This document shows, in pieces, positions 7,944 through 16,623 of a DNA stretch of 50,218 nucleotides; the first letter of the stretch is position 1; each line of letters opens with the position of its first letter. The position numbers were made by a program, and so were the translations under genes. The stretch is from positions 1 to 50,218 of the forward strand of contig JAFRZM010000048.1 in NCBI GenBank assembly GCA_017442585.1, in the 5' to 3' direction. This DNA is from Lachnospiraceae bacterium (GTDB taxonomy: Bacteria > Bacillota > Clostridia > Lachnospirales > Lachnospiraceae). Below the pieces are notes generated by a model. It ran no database searches. It had not been told where the DNA came from and worked only from the letters and a program-made list of their open reading frames with translations.

Positions 7944-8157
7944 GGAAAGTTCTAAAAATCATGTTATACTCGTTCTAGTAATACAATTCTTGTATTGCAT
8001 TAAGGTCAAATCTCTTAATTTCAGAGAGAAATCCCTTTAAAAGCGTGACGTGTTGACTAATATCACAGAATATGCTATATATAGCATAAGAAAGGATTTA
8101 ATGGAAAAGTTTAAAGCAGACGGTTAGATTATTTTAAAAGAATGGAGGCCGGCATTT
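7944..8157 (+). promoter_or_regulatory. Leader of the antitoxin-like gene with perfect palindrome at 8071-8088
   Basis: The stretch holds a possible -10 region around GTTATACTCG near 7962 and a perfect 18-nt palindrome, TATGCTATATATAGCATA, at 8071-8088. It also has a nine-codon frame (ATG 8101 to TAG 8127, MEKFKADG) with AAAGGA upstream. The palindrome is a good candidate operator for the HTH protein that follows, since HigA-type antitoxins repress their own promoters. The mini-frame sits where a toxin gene would normally be and may be its remnant or a leader; it is too short to decide. Confidence 0.5.
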
Positions 8158-8448
8158 ATGAGTGATGTTAAAAAGCTTACACAGGAATTGATGAAAAATC
8201 CTGAGTTTAGAAAAGAATATGAATCAATACAGCCAGAAATAAGTATCACACGAGCTATTCTAGATGCTCGGATTAATGCCGGAATGACACAATCCGAACT
8301 ATCAAAGAAAAGTGGAATTAGCCAAGCAGATATTTCAAGACTCGAGAAAGGAACAAGAAACCCGAGTATTGCACTTTTAAAGAGATTAGCAGAGGCAATG
8401 GACAGTACACTTAAGATTGAGTTTGTTCCTAATCGAAAAATAATGTGA
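8158..8448 (+). CDS. Orphan HigA-like XRE antitoxin or regulator
   Basis: 96 residues. The N-terminal segment MSDVKKLTQELMKNPEFRKE is typical of antitoxins paired with RelE/HigB toxins. An XRE HTH follows at about 36-90 (ARINAGMTQSELSKKSGIS, ADISRLEKGTRNPSIALLKRLAEAM). GGAGG precedes the ATG. The toxin gene that normally lies just upstream in such pairs is absent. The gene lies between two nearly identical 36-bp terminator repeats, which suggests it was inserted or duplicated with a terminator. It may act alone as an autorepressor at the 8071-8088 palindrome. Confidence 0.8.
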   Translation: MSDVKKLTQELMKNPEFRKEYESIQPEISITRAILDARINAGMTQSELSKKSGISQADISRLEKGTRNPSIALLKRLAEAMDSTLKIEFVPNRKIM

Positions 8449-8480
8449 GACAGTAAATCGGTTATTAAATCGCAATAAAC

Positions 8481-8516
8481 AAGGCGCTTTGTTGAAAAGC
8501 GCATTATTTTGTGATA
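8481..8516 (+). repeat. Second copy of the 36-bp terminator repeat
   Basis: 35 of 36 bases match 7908-7943 in the same orientation; the single change is C to A in the right arm. It retains a stem and T-rich tail and probably ends the antitoxin transcript just before metG. Confidence 0.85.
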
Positions 8517-8556
8517 AAATAACATGATTAACTATAAAAGAAAAGAAGGCGATAGA

Positions 8557-10518
8557 ATGTGCGAGAATTGTAAAGGAAAATACTATATAACAACAGCGAT
8601 TGCCTACACATCGGGCAAGCCGCATATCGGCAACACATATGAAATCGTGCTCACAGACGCGATAGCGCGTTTTAAGCGTGAGCAGGGATACGACGTGTAC
8701 TTCCAGACAGGAACCGATGAACACGGACAGAAGATCCAGGAAAAAGCCGAAAGCTCAGGCGTTACACCAAAGGCATACGTAGATGAGAAGGCTGCAGCCG
8801 TAAAAGACATCTGGGATCTTATGGATACGTCCTACTCAAGCTTTATAAGAACAACCGACGAAGATCACGAGAAAGAAGTACAGAAGATCTTCCAGAAGTT
8901 ATATGATCAGGGAGATATCTACAAGAGCGAGTATGAGGGATTATACTGTACTCCTTGTGAGTCATTCTGGACAGAAAGCCAGCTCGTAGACGGAAAGTGC
9001 CCTGACTGCGGCAGAGAAGTTAAGCCTGCCAAAGAAGAAGCATACTTCTTTAAGATGAGCAAATATGCAGATCGCCTTATTAAATATATGAACGAGAATC
9101 CGGACTTCATCTATCCGGTTTCAAGAAAGAACGAGATGATGAACAACTTCCTGTTACCGGGATTACAGGATTTATGCGTCTCGAGAACCACTTTTACCTG
9201 GGGTATAAAGGTGCCGTTCGATCCAAAGCACGTAGTATACGTATGGCTCGACGCACTTACAAACTATATTACAAAGATTGGTTATCACGTAGACGGCAAT
9301 AGTGAAGACCTTTTCAACAAGAACTGGCCTGCAGATCTTCACGTTATCGGTAAGGATATCATCAGATTCCATACGATTTACTGGCCGATATTCTTAATGG
9401 CTCTTGATGTGCCGCTTCCAAAGAAGATTTTCGGACATCCGTGGCTTCTTATGAACGGCGGTAAGATGAGTAAATCCAAGGGTAACGTAATGTACGCAGA
9501 TGACCTTGTAAATATTTTCGGTGTAGATGCAGTACGTTTCTATCTCTTGCATGAGATGCCGTTTGACAACGATGGTACAATCACATGGGAGTTACTCGTA
9601 GAGCGCATAAATTCCGAGCTTGCAAATACACTTGGTAACCTTGTTAACAGAACCATCTCCATGAGCAATAAGTACTTCGGCGGAGTGGTTTCAGACAAGG
9701 GTGTGGCAGAAGATCCTGATGCAGAATTTAAAGAGACAATTACGGCTATCCGTGATAAGGTAGCAGGTAAAATGGACAAGCTCCACGTAGCCGATGCTTT
9801 AAACGAATTATTCAACCTCTTTAGACGTTGCAATAAGTATATCGATGAGACAGCACCGTGGGTACTTGCTAAAGACGATGCGAAGAAAGATCGCCTGTCA
9901 ACAGTGCTTTATAACTTAACAGAAGGCATCGCAATCGGAGCTAATCTCCTTCGTAGCTTTATGCCTAAGACTGCTGAAAATATTTTAAAGCAGATAAACG
10001 ATACTGCAAGATCCTTCGATGACCTTGATAAGTTCGGCCTCTACAAGAGCGGCAACAAGGTGACGGAAACACCTGAAATCCTCTTTGCCCGTCTCGATGA
10101 GAAAGAGATCTTAGCAAAAGCAGAAGAGTTATATAAAGGCGAAAAGGAAGAAAATAAAATGGAAGTACAGGGCGTAGACGTAGAAAAGAAGCCTACGATT
10201 ACATTTGATGATTTCGAGAAATTACAGATGAGAGTCGGACTTATCCTTGAATGCGAGGAAGTGCCGAAGAGTAAGAAGCTCCTTAAGTCCAAGGTACAGA
10301 TTGGTAACGAGACAGTTCAGATTCTTTCAGGTATCAAGGCATGGTATAAGGCAGAAGACATGGTAGGTAAAAGAGTTATGGTTTTAACTAACTTAGAGCC
10401 TAGAATGATCGCCGGATTCGAGTCACAGGGAATGATTCTTTGTGCAGAAGACGATGAGAATCATGTAGTCTTAATGCAGCCTGATACAGATATTAAGCCG
10501 GGTTCGGAAATCGGCTAA
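8557..10518 (+). CDS. metG: Methionyl-tRNA synthetase with C-terminal tRNA-binding domain
   Basis: 653 residues. This class I synthetase charges tRNA-Met. The HIGH-type motif is HIGN in TSGKPHIGNTYE near residue 22, and the KMSKS loop is GGKMSKSKGNV. A CTPC...CPDC zinc knuckle lies in the connective peptide. The last ~110 residues (from TFDDFEKLQMRVGLILECEE) form the EMAP/Arc1p-like tRNA-binding domain used for dimerisation in many bacterial MetG. ATG 8557 follows GAAGGCGATAG and is preferred to the ATG at 8524, which lacks a ribosome binding site. The tatD-like gene follows after 9 bases, so they form one operon. Confidence 0.97.
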   Translation: MCENCKGKYYITTAIAYTSGKPHIGNTYEIVLTDAIARFKREQGYDVYFQTGTDEHGQKIQEKAESSGVTPKAYVDEKAAAVKDIWDLMDTSYSSFIRTTDEDHEKEVQKIFQKLYDQGDIYKSEYEGLYCTPCESFWTESQLVDGKCPDCGREVKPAKEEAYFFKMSKYADRLIKYMNENPDFIYPVSRKNEMMNNFLLPGLQDLCVSRTTFTWGIKVPFDPKHVVYVWLDALTNYITKIGYHVDGNSEDLFNKNWPADLHVIGKDIIRFHTIYWPIFLMALDVPLPKKIFGHPWLLMNGGKMSKSKGNVMYADDLVNIFGVDAVRFYLLHEMPFDNDGTITWELLVERINSELANTLGNLVNRTISMSNKYFGGVVSDKGVAEDPDAEFKETITAIRDKVAGKMDKLHVADALNELFNLFRRCNKYIDETAPWVLAKDDAKKDRLSTVLYNLTEGIAIGANLLRSFMPKTAENILKQINDTARSFDDLDKFGLYKSGNKVTETPEILFARLDEKEILAKAEELYKGEKEENKMEVQGVDVEKKPTITFDDFEKLQMRVGLILECEEVPKSKKLLKSKVQIGNETVQILSGIKAWYKAEDMVGKRVMVLTNLEPRMIAGFESQGMILCAEDDENHVVLMQPDTDIKPGSEIG

Positions 10519-10527
10519 GGGGACGCT

Positions 10528-11325
10528 ATGAACATTTTCGAGACACATGCGCATTTCGATGATGAACAATTTGATAATGATAGAAGTACACTCCTTCCGC
10601 GAATAATTGCGGGGGGAGTTTCTCCTATTATAAACGTCGGTGCTTCGATGCGTGGTACCTTAGATTCGGTTGCTTTAAGCGAGAAGTATGATGAAGTATA
10701 TGCTGCGGTAGGAATTCATCCGAGTAATTATGAAGACTACAATGAAGGCACTATAGAGAAGCTACGTGAGTTAGCTAAAAATAATAAAGTCGTTGCAATC
10801 GGTGAAATCGGCCTTGATTATTATTGGGATAAAGAGCCTCTCGTTCAAGAAAAGCAACGCGAAATGTTTAGAGAGCAGATTGCTTTGGCAGCAGAGCTTA
10901 ACCTCCCGATAATAGTGCATTCGAGGGATGCGGCAAAAGACACCTTCGATATAATAAAAGAAGGAAAGGAAAAATATTCTTCCTTACGCGGAGTAATACA
11001 TTGCTATTCCGGCTCGGTTGAGATGGCTCTAGAGTACGTAAAGAGGGGCTTTTTTATCGGAGTCGGCGGAGTAGTAACCTTTAAAAATGCGAAGACATTG
11101 GTAGAGGTTGTAAAAGACCTCTCAATCGGAGCGCTTTTGCTTGAAACTGACTGCCCATATATGGCACCGACACCACATAGAGGAGAAAGAAATGACTCAG
11201 GATACCTGCCTTTGATAGCGGAGAAAATCGCGGAGATAAAAGGCGTTTCAATCGATGAAGTTATCGTGAACACTAGGCGTAACGCATTTGATTTGTTTAA
11301 TAAAGTGCCGTATAATAACGATTAG
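10528..11325 (+). CDS. tatD: TatD-family metal-dependent hydrolase (DNase)
   Basis: 265 residues of a TIM-barrel amidohydrolase. Metal-binding motifs appear in order: HAHFDDEQF at the N-terminus, GEIGLDYYWD, IVHSRDA, HCYSGS and LLLETDCPY. TatD/YcfH enzymes are Mg-dependent nucleases implicated in DNA repair and D-Tyr-tRNA-type quality control; the exact substrate here is not shown. Its place between metG and rsmA is the usual arrangement in Firmicutes, where metG-tatD-(rnmV)-rsmA are clustered. No rnmV (5S maturase) gene is present between it and rsmA. Confidence 0.93.
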   Translation: MNIFETHAHFDDEQFDNDRSTLLPRIIAGGVSPIINVGASMRGTLDSVALSEKYDEVYAAVGIHPSNYEDYNEGTIEKLRELAKNNKVVAIGEIGLDYYWDKEPLVQEKQREMFREQIALAAELNLPIIVHSRDAAKDTFDIIKEGKEKYSSLRGVIHCYSGSVEMALEYVKRGFFIGVGGVVTFKNAKTLVEVVKDLSIGALLLETDCPYMAPTPHRGERNDSGYLPLIAEKIAEIKGVSIDEVIVNTRRNAFDLFNKVPYNND

Positions 11326-11381
11326 AGAGTTTAGAGAAAGACGAAACCGGCTAACGGTCACATAAAATATAGGAGTACTAA

Positions 11382-12248
11382 GTGGCAAATTTAGGAATAC
11401 CCGGTAATACGATAGAAGTATTACAAAAGTACAATTTTAATTTCCAAAAGAAGTTCGGACAAAACTTCCTTATAGATACCAGAGTATTGGAGAAAATCGT
11501 TTCTGCAGCGGACATTACGAAGGACGATATGGTCCTTGAAATCGGTCCGGGAATCGGAACAATGACGCAGTATTTATGTGAAGCTGCGCGAGAAGTAGTT
11601 GCGATAGAGATAGATAAGAACTTAATTCCGATACTTGAAGACACGTTATCCGCATATGATAACGTATCGATTATAAATGAAGATGTCTTAAAAGTAGATA
11701 TTAAGGCGCTTGCAGACGAGAAGAACGGCGGCAGACCGATTAAAGTCGTTGCAAATCTTCCGTATTATATAACAACACCTATAATAATGGGGCTTTTCGA
11801 AGCGGACGTACCGCTTAAAAGTATCACCATCATGGTGCAAAAAGAAGTTGCATACCGCATGAAGGAAGGGCCGGGATCGAAAGATTACGGTGCGTTATCC
11901 CTTGCGGTTCAATATTATTCGGACCCTGAAATAATTGCGGAAGTCCCGCCAAACTGCTTTATTCCAAGACCAAACGTTGCGTCTATGGTTATAAAGCTTA
12001 ATAAGTGTGAGACCAAAAAGGTAGAAGTTAAAGACGAAGCATTAATGTTTCGTTTAATCAGACTTTCTTTTAATCAAAGAAGAAAGACCTTGAAGAATTC
12101 CCTTACAAACGGGGGATTGCCGGTAGATAAAGAAACTATCGGTAATGTGATTAAAGAATTATTTGATAATGAAAGTATCCGTGGAGAGGCATTAACGTTA
12201 AGTGATTTTGCTGCTCTTTCGGATAAATTGAAAGAATATATTAAATAA
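11382..12248 (+). CDS. rsmA: 16S rRNA dimethyladenosine transferase RsmA (KsgA)
   Basis: 288 residues. The SAM-binding motif EIGPGIGTMTQYL and the catalytic NLPYYITTPIIM place it in the KsgA/Dim1 family. It dimethylates the two adjacent adenines near the 3' end of 16S rRNA during small subunit assembly. The N-terminal LQKYNFNFQKKFGQNFLID is the usual RsmA opening. The start is GTG 11382 with TAGGAG upstream. It follows the tatD-like gene by 56 bases and runs into the GGDEF gene 18 bases later. Confidence 0.96.
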   Translation: MANLGIPGNTIEVLQKYNFNFQKKFGQNFLIDTRVLEKIVSAADITKDDMVLEIGPGIGTMTQYLCEAAREVVAIEIDKNLIPILEDTLSAYDNVSIINEDVLKVDIKALADEKNGGRPIKVVANLPYYITTPIIMGLFEADVPLKSITIMVQKEVAYRMKEGPGSKDYGALSLAVQYYSDPEIIAEVPPNCFIPRPNVASMVIKLNKCETKKVEVKDEALMFRLIRLSFNQRRKTLKNSLTNGGLPVDKETIGNVIKELFDNESIRGEALTLSDFAALSDKLKEYIK

Positions 12249-12266
12249 GGAGATCATAGCTTTAAA

Positions 12267-13883
12267 ATGGCACTTGATATTCTTAAATACAACGAAGATA
12301 TACGTGCAAAGATTGACCAAATAGAGACCGAGCGTGACGAAGATCCAAAGCGCATCTATGTGGTTGCAAAGGAACTCATGGACTATGCGTTTGAGGCCAA
12401 TGAGACAGACCTTTATGCCTATGCGCTTTTTAATAAAGGCTATTGCGAGTATATGTCCGGAGAGACGAATAACGCGATGACGTCTTTCGCGAACGTGCAG
12501 CTTCTCTTAGAGCAGACCGGTCAGTGGGTTTTATATGCAAGAAGCTACGCGATCCTTGGAACGATTTATTCATCTGTCGGCAACATGTCGATGGCGATGG
12601 ATAAGTACGTAAAGGGACGTGCGATTTGTACGGAGTATCACATAGATAACGTTAAAATTTTCATCGACTGCAATATCGGTGGGCTTCATATGAGTTTCTA
12701 TAATTATCCTGAGGCGATGCAGTCCTTTAAAGATGCGATAGAGGCGACTAAGGCGTTAAACGAAAAGGACGGACAGGTTCCGCTTTCCGATGAGCAGATA
12801 GCATCGATTTATCTTAACTGGTCATGCTGTTATGTCCAGGAAGATGAGCCGGAAAAAGCGCGCGAGTATTTAAACTATGCGAAAAACTACGGTAAGGATG
12901 CTTCCGATGAATCGCTTATGATGGCATTTGATATGCTCGAAGCGCAGATTTGTTATATCGAGCGAGATGAAAAGCATCTTGATGAAATTGTAAAAAAGAT
13001 AGATAAAAAGGGTATGTCTTTCCAGGGAATCTTAAATGCATTCGATGATATACTTGCATACATTACATTCCTTAGACAAATTGGACGCGACGAGGAATTT
13101 ATAAGAGCGCTCCATCAGACGGAAGATCACATAAAGGTAACGGATTCAACGTATTTCCAGATCCGTTTACTCGAGCAAAAGATTGCCTATTACAAGGCAA
13201 AGGGTCTTAAGTCGGAGTATTTTCTCGCGACCGCGGAGCATTACGAGCTTTCGATGAAGCGTAACTTCCAAAAGATGCAAAGCTATGGACAGTCGCTTAC
13301 GGACCGTCTGAATCTTGAGGACGAGCGTGCAAAGCGTATGCAGGCACAGCAGGAAAAAGAGTCTTATAAGACTAAGGCCGAGACAGATCCTTTGACCGGA
13401 ATCAATAACAGAGCCAAGATTAATGAGCTTTCGGAGACGAAGTTTAATGAAGCTATAGAAAAGAAGATGAGTTATGCAATCGAGATGATTGATATCGACT
13501 TCTTTAAGGAATATAACGATACTTACGGTCATCAGGCAGGTGACGAAGTAATTAAGAGTGTCGCGAATGCACTTGCGTCGTTACAGCGTCATTATGGTGT
13601 GTATGTCGGAAGGTACGGTGGCGACGAGTTTACCATGGTTATGATAGACAAGGAATACTCGGAAGTATGCGCAATTACGCAGGAGTTGCATGACAAGATG
13701 CACGCGAATAACATCACGCATAAGGGAAGTAAGGTAGCTGACAGAGTTACCATAAGCCAGGGTGCGTACTTCGGATATCCGACTGAAAGCAGTAAGCTCT
13801 GGGGTTTCTTATCATCTGCGGATAAGGCACTTTATAAAGTCAAAGAAGCCGGCAAGAACGGCTTAAAAGTAGATAAAAATTAA
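12267..13883 (+). CDS. TPR-containing GGDEF diguanylate cyclase
   Basis: 538 residues. Residues about 1-350 are helical TPR-like repeats (for example ALFNKGYCEYMSGETNNAM and YARSYAILGTIYSSVGNMS). A coiled segment then leads to a C-terminal GGDEF domain from about 375 (TDPLTGINNRAKINEL, IDIDFFKEYNDTYGHQAGDE, GRYGGDEF). The intact GGDEF motif predicts synthesis of cyclic di-GMP. No clear RxxD inhibitory site precedes it. There is no signal peptide or membrane segment, so the TPR array probably senses a cytoplasmic protein or peptide partner. It appears co-transcribed with rsmA and mscL. Confidence 0.92.
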   Translation: MALDILKYNEDIRAKIDQIETERDEDPKRIYVVAKELMDYAFEANETDLYAYALFNKGYCEYMSGETNNAMTSFANVQLLLEQTGQWVLYARSYAILGTIYSSVGNMSMAMDKYVKGRAICTEYHIDNVKIFIDCNIGGLHMSFYNYPEAMQSFKDAIEATKALNEKDGQVPLSDEQIASIYLNWSCCYVQEDEPEKAREYLNYAKNYGKDASDESLMMAFDMLEAQICYIERDEKHLDEIVKKIDKKGMSFQGILNAFDDILAYITFLRQIGRDEEFIRALHQTEDHIKVTDSTYFQIRLLEQKIAYYKAKGLKSEYFLATAEHYELSMKRNFQKMQSYGQSLTDRLNLEDERAKRMQAQQEKESYKTKAETDPLTGINNRAKINELSETKFNEAIEKKMSYAIEMIDIDFFKEYNDTYGHQAGDEVIKSVANALASLQRHYGVYVGRYGGDEFTMVMIDKEYSEVCAITQELHDKMHANNITHKGSKVADRVTISQGAYFGYPTESSKLWGFLSSADKALYKVKEAGKNGLKVDKN

Positions 13884-13904
13884 AATATAGGAGGCTTGAA
13901 AGAT

Positions 13905-14321
13905 ATGAAGAAGTTTTTTGCGGAGTTTAAGGAGTTTATTCAAAAGGGAAGCGTTATTGACATGGCAGTCGGCATCATCATAGGTGGCGCATTTACAGCG
14001 ATTGTAAATTCTCTCGTAAATGATATCATAACCCCTTTAATCGGTATGCTTGGCGGACTCAACTTTGACGAGTGGTCAGTACAGCTTCTCGGTGATGGTG
14101 TATTATATTACGGCAAGTTTATCACAGCAGTTATAAACTTCCTTATTATGGCATTTGTAGTATTCTTGCTTGTTCGTGCAATCAATAGAACCAAGAATAG
14201 AATCAAACCTAAGAAGGAAGCAGATCCTACAGAAAAGGAATGCCCTTACTGCAAGATGAAGATTGCAATCAAGGCTACAAAGTGCCCGTATTGTACATCT
14301 GACGTTCCGGAAGAAGTATAA
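13905..14321 (+). CDS. mscL: Large-conductance mechanosensitive channel MscL with zinc-ribbon tail
   Basis: 138 residues. The N-terminal amphipathic helix and TM1 ([43 protein letters not shown]) and TM2 ([23 protein letters not shown]) are those of MscL, the emergency osmotic release channel. In place of the usual short helical bundle, the C-terminus ends in two CxxC pairs ([19 protein letters not shown]), a zinc-ribbon-like tail seen in some Firmicutes homologues. ATG 13905 follows TAGGAGG; the in-frame TTG three codons earlier is less likely. It closes the metG-to-mscL run. Confidence 0.95.
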   Translation: MKKFFAEFKEFIQKGSVIDMAVGIIIGGAFTAIVNSLVNDIITPLIGMLGGLNFDEWSVQLLGDGVLYYGKFITAVINFLIMAFVVFLLVRAINRTKNRIKPKKEADPTEKECPYCKMKIAIKATKCPYCTSDVPEEV

Positions 14322-14347
14322 TTTGATATTAGTAGAATCAGTAAACC

Positions 14348-14388
14348 AGGAGAAGTGTCGAGGGTATGCCTTCGAACTTCTCCTTTTT
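14348..14388 (+). terminator. Terminator after mscL
   Basis: AGGAGAAGT (from 14348) pairs with ACTTCTCCT (14376-14384), with further imperfect pairing inside, followed by TTTTT. It separates the housekeeping operon from radical-SAM locus 2. Confidence 0.85.
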
Positions 14389-14414
14389 AGGAGAGAGTAT
14401 TAAAGGAGTTTAAA

Positions 14415-16331
14415 ATGGGAGTTACGTTTTATGGGGAATACATAAAAGGGATTAGGGAGACTGCGGGGTTATCGATGGAAAAAGCCGCGGAGGGTATTTG
14501 CTCAATTCAAACTCTTTATCGTGCTGAGAATAATAAGGCAGGATTGAGCCCTTTGGTATTTCAAGGAATTATCAGCAGATGCGGAGGATCTCTTAAGGTT
14601 TTCCCTGAATTTGCAAATTGGGCAGACTTTGAATGTTATTATGAGCTAAGCAAGGTGGAATTATGGGCCAAAGCATGGCAGGTTGATAGGGCATATAAAT
14701 GTCTGGAAAAAATTAAAAACCTGAATTTTGCAGATAACCGTCTTCATTATCAAAAATATCTTTACTATGCGGCATATCTGATGAATAGAAATGCATCGAA
14801 GGAATATCTTGTAATAGGGGGAACACTAGAAAAAGCATTAAGAATTACGAAGCCATATATAGATTTGAGAAATATAGAAGATGCGCTTTTTAATGATATT
14901 GAATTAAGAATTATTGCAAGTATTGCGGAAAATATGCTTATGCTTGATAAGAATAATGCAAAAACTGTGTCTGCGATATGTGAGAGTATTATTGAGTATA
15001 TAAAAACAAGTCCATTTTCGGAATTAGACAGAATAAAGCTTTTGATAAGGATAAAGAAACCACTGGTATTGTCATTGCTCTTATTAAAAGAGTATCAAGA
15101 GGCATTAAATGTTGCTGCAGATATTAGACAAAAAACATTAGAGGTAGCGGAAGATGAGCACTTGATTGAAGTGACCTTTTTATTTGGTTTATCGGAGTTT
15201 CTTACAGATAATGAGGATGTAGGAATACATTACATGCGGGCCGCAGTTTTTTCTTCTGATGCAGTTAAGGCACAGTTTGTGCGAAAAGCGATGCATCTAT
15301 TGAATTGGCTCGATATAAAGAGTCCAGAGGTTGAGGAAGCATTGGAGTATTGTCCGAGTCTAAAGGAATACGAGGGTCCTAATTTAAGCGCAGAATTACC
15401 GAAAGATACTAATGAGGTACTTGAAGACAGTGAAGAAATCGTTACCTATGGAAAAATAATTAGAAGGAGACGAAAAGAACAAAAACTATCTGCAAAAGCG
15501 CTTTCAAATGGATTGTGTACAGAATCAGCGCTTTCTAAAATAGAAAATGATAAAGTGACGCCGGATTTGTTTTTGGCAAGAGCGTTATTGCAGCGTTTGG
15601 GAATGTCAGATGAGCCTTTTATTTTTTTTGCAAGTAAGGCGGAAGAAGATATGTATGTTCTGGAAAGGGAATTTGTTGGTGTCGAGCGACATTTTAGAGA
15701 AAAGATACCTGAGTATTTGGAAAAAATGAAGAAAATGGCGGAGATAGCTAATAATAGGTTGTTTTTGCAAAAGATCAATGGTGATATAATTTTTCATGGA
15801 AAAGGAGCAAGTAAGTCGGAACGATTATTAAAAAACTTACGCGAGACATTGCGGGATTTCAATATGGTTAGAGTATTGGAGTATAGATTGAGTAATGACG
15901 AAATAAGTGATGCGTTTGCATATTGTCAAACTGTTAGAGAAGATGCTTCGGTTGCGCAATCTACAAAGTATCTTTATTGTATTTATGAATATGTTAAGCA
16001 GAAATTTCTTGATGATTTTTACTTGAGAAATATGAAGCCGATGATAGTATCATGTTTGATTAATACATTAGGGGTTCAAGATAGATATGATGAGATTATG
16101 GAATTGATGCCGGTAATACAAGATGAGTTTAATCATTTAGATATTCATGAAATGCCGGTTATGTACGCTCATGTTTCAGAAATCTGTGCAAGGCGAAGCA
16201 ATGCGTATTCGCTTAAAGAATACGCATTGTATGCTTATTATTTGTTTTCCTTAGAGGATAGTCGTTTTGAGAAAAGGTTTATAAATAATATAAGGGAAAT
16301 AACAGGAGCGGATATAACGTATTGTTATTGA
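14415..16331 (+). CDS. Double-HTH, TPR-like transcriptional regulator (locus 2)
   Basis: 638 residues with two XRE-type HTH units. HTH1 is about 7-60 (YIKGIRETAGLSMEKAAEG) and HTH2 about 345-400 (YGKIIRRRRKEQKLSAKAL, ESALSKIENDKVTPDLFLARALLQRLGMS). Both are followed by about 240-residue all-helical, TPR-like regions, so the protein looks like two Rgg/PlcR-type regulators fused. HTH2 and its downstream helices resemble HTH1 of the regulator at 31018 (G-I/L-CT...LSKI...L-x-QRLG-x-S). Rgg and PlcR proteins bind short secreted peptides in the helical domain. Directly against its stop codon lies a convergent exported-peptide gene. AAAGGAG precedes the start. Control of the downstream precursor operon is inferred. 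Confidence 0.85.
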   Translation: MGVTFYGEYIKGIRETAGLSMEKAAEGICSIQTLYRAENNKAGLSPLVFQGIISRCGGSLKVFPEFANWADFECYYELSKVELWAKAWQVDRAYKCLEKIKNLNFADNRLHYQKYLYYAAYLMNRNASKEYLVIGGTLEKALRITKPYIDLRNIEDALFNDIELRIIASIAENMLMLDKNNAKTVSAICESIIEYIKTSPFSELDRIKLLIRIKKPLVLSLLLLKEYQEALNVAADIRQKTLEVAEDEHLIEVTFLFGLSEFLTDNEDVGIHYMRAAVFSSDAVKAQFVRKAMHLLNWLDIKSPEVEEALEYCPSLKEYEGPNLSAELPKDTNEVLEDSEEIVTYGKIIRRRRKEQKLSAKALSNGLCTESALSKIENDKVTPDLFLARALLQRLGMSDEPFIFFASKAEEDMYVLEREFVGVERHFREKIPEYLEKMKKMAEIANNRLFLQKINGDIIFHGKGASKSERLLKNLRETLRDFNMVRVLEYRLSNDEISDAFAYCQTVREDASVAQSTKYLYCIYEYVKQKFLDDFYLRNMKPMIVSCLINTLGVQDRYDEIMELMPVIQDEFNHLDIHEMPVMYAHVSEICARRSNAYSLKEYALYAYYLFSLEDSRFEKRFINNIREITGADITYCY

Positions 16332-16481
16332 TTAGTGAGCTTTCTCGGGATCGCGGTAGTCATCATTGTCGTCACAATAAATTTCATATGGATTGTCATG
16401 AGATATATGATTACATAGCGGTGTTGCGAATAAGGTGAGAACACATAGGGTCATAATAAACAGTGTTAATAGTTTTTTCAT
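16332..16481 (-). CDS. Exported small peptide, candidate pheromone (locus 2)
   Basis: 49 codons on the minus strand, ATG at 16481 with AGGAAG nine bases upstream. The N-terminus is a clear export signal: MKK, then a hydrophobic core (LLTLFIMTLCVLTLFATP). The exported part is about 25-28 residues, very acidic and polar, with two Cys counting the one near the signal end (LCNHISHDNPYEIYCDD...). Its stop codon abuts the TGA of the regulator, tail to tail. A short exported peptide beside a TPR-type regulator resembles PapR with PlcR and SHP with Rgg, hence the pheromone proposal. A small secreted effector or immunity peptide is an alternative. Confidence 0.7.
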   Translation of the reverse strand: MKKLLTLFIMTLCVLTLFATPLCNHISHDNPYEIYCDDNDDYRDPEKAH

Positions 16482-16513
16482 TATAGTTTGCTTCCTCGTC
16501 TTTCTTAAATCAG

Positions 16514-16528
16514 TATGCTAATAGCATA
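16514..16528. promoter_or_regulatory. Perfect palindrome in the promoter of the exported peptide
   Basis: TATGCTAATAGCATA is a 7-1-7 perfect inverted repeat, 33 bases upstream of the minus-strand start at 16481 and overlapping where its promoter should be. It resembles the general form of a PlcR box (TATG...CATA). It is an operator candidate for the adjacent double-HTH regulator. A similar TATGCTA/TAGCATA palindrome lies at 8071-8088 before an unrelated HTH gene, so the half-site may not be specific. Confidence 0.5.
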
Positions 16529-16548
16529 ACTAATAGATTACATAGCTT

Positions 16549-16594
16549 CCATAGACACTTTGGGAAAGAAAAAACTTTCCTAAAGTGTCTATGG
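16549..16594. terminator. 20-bp hairpin between exported-peptide and precursor genes
   Basis: Two 20-base arms (16549-16568 and 16575-16594) pair with one G-T/G-U position and an A6 loop. A T-rich stretch follows on the plus strand. It could stop transcription arriving from the regulator side and isolate the precursor promoter at 16624-16649. A structural or regulatory role is also possible, because locus 3 has a hairpin in the same relative place. Confidence 0.6.
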
Positions 16595-16623
16595 ATTGTT
16601 TGTTTTTGGGATAGTAATATGTG

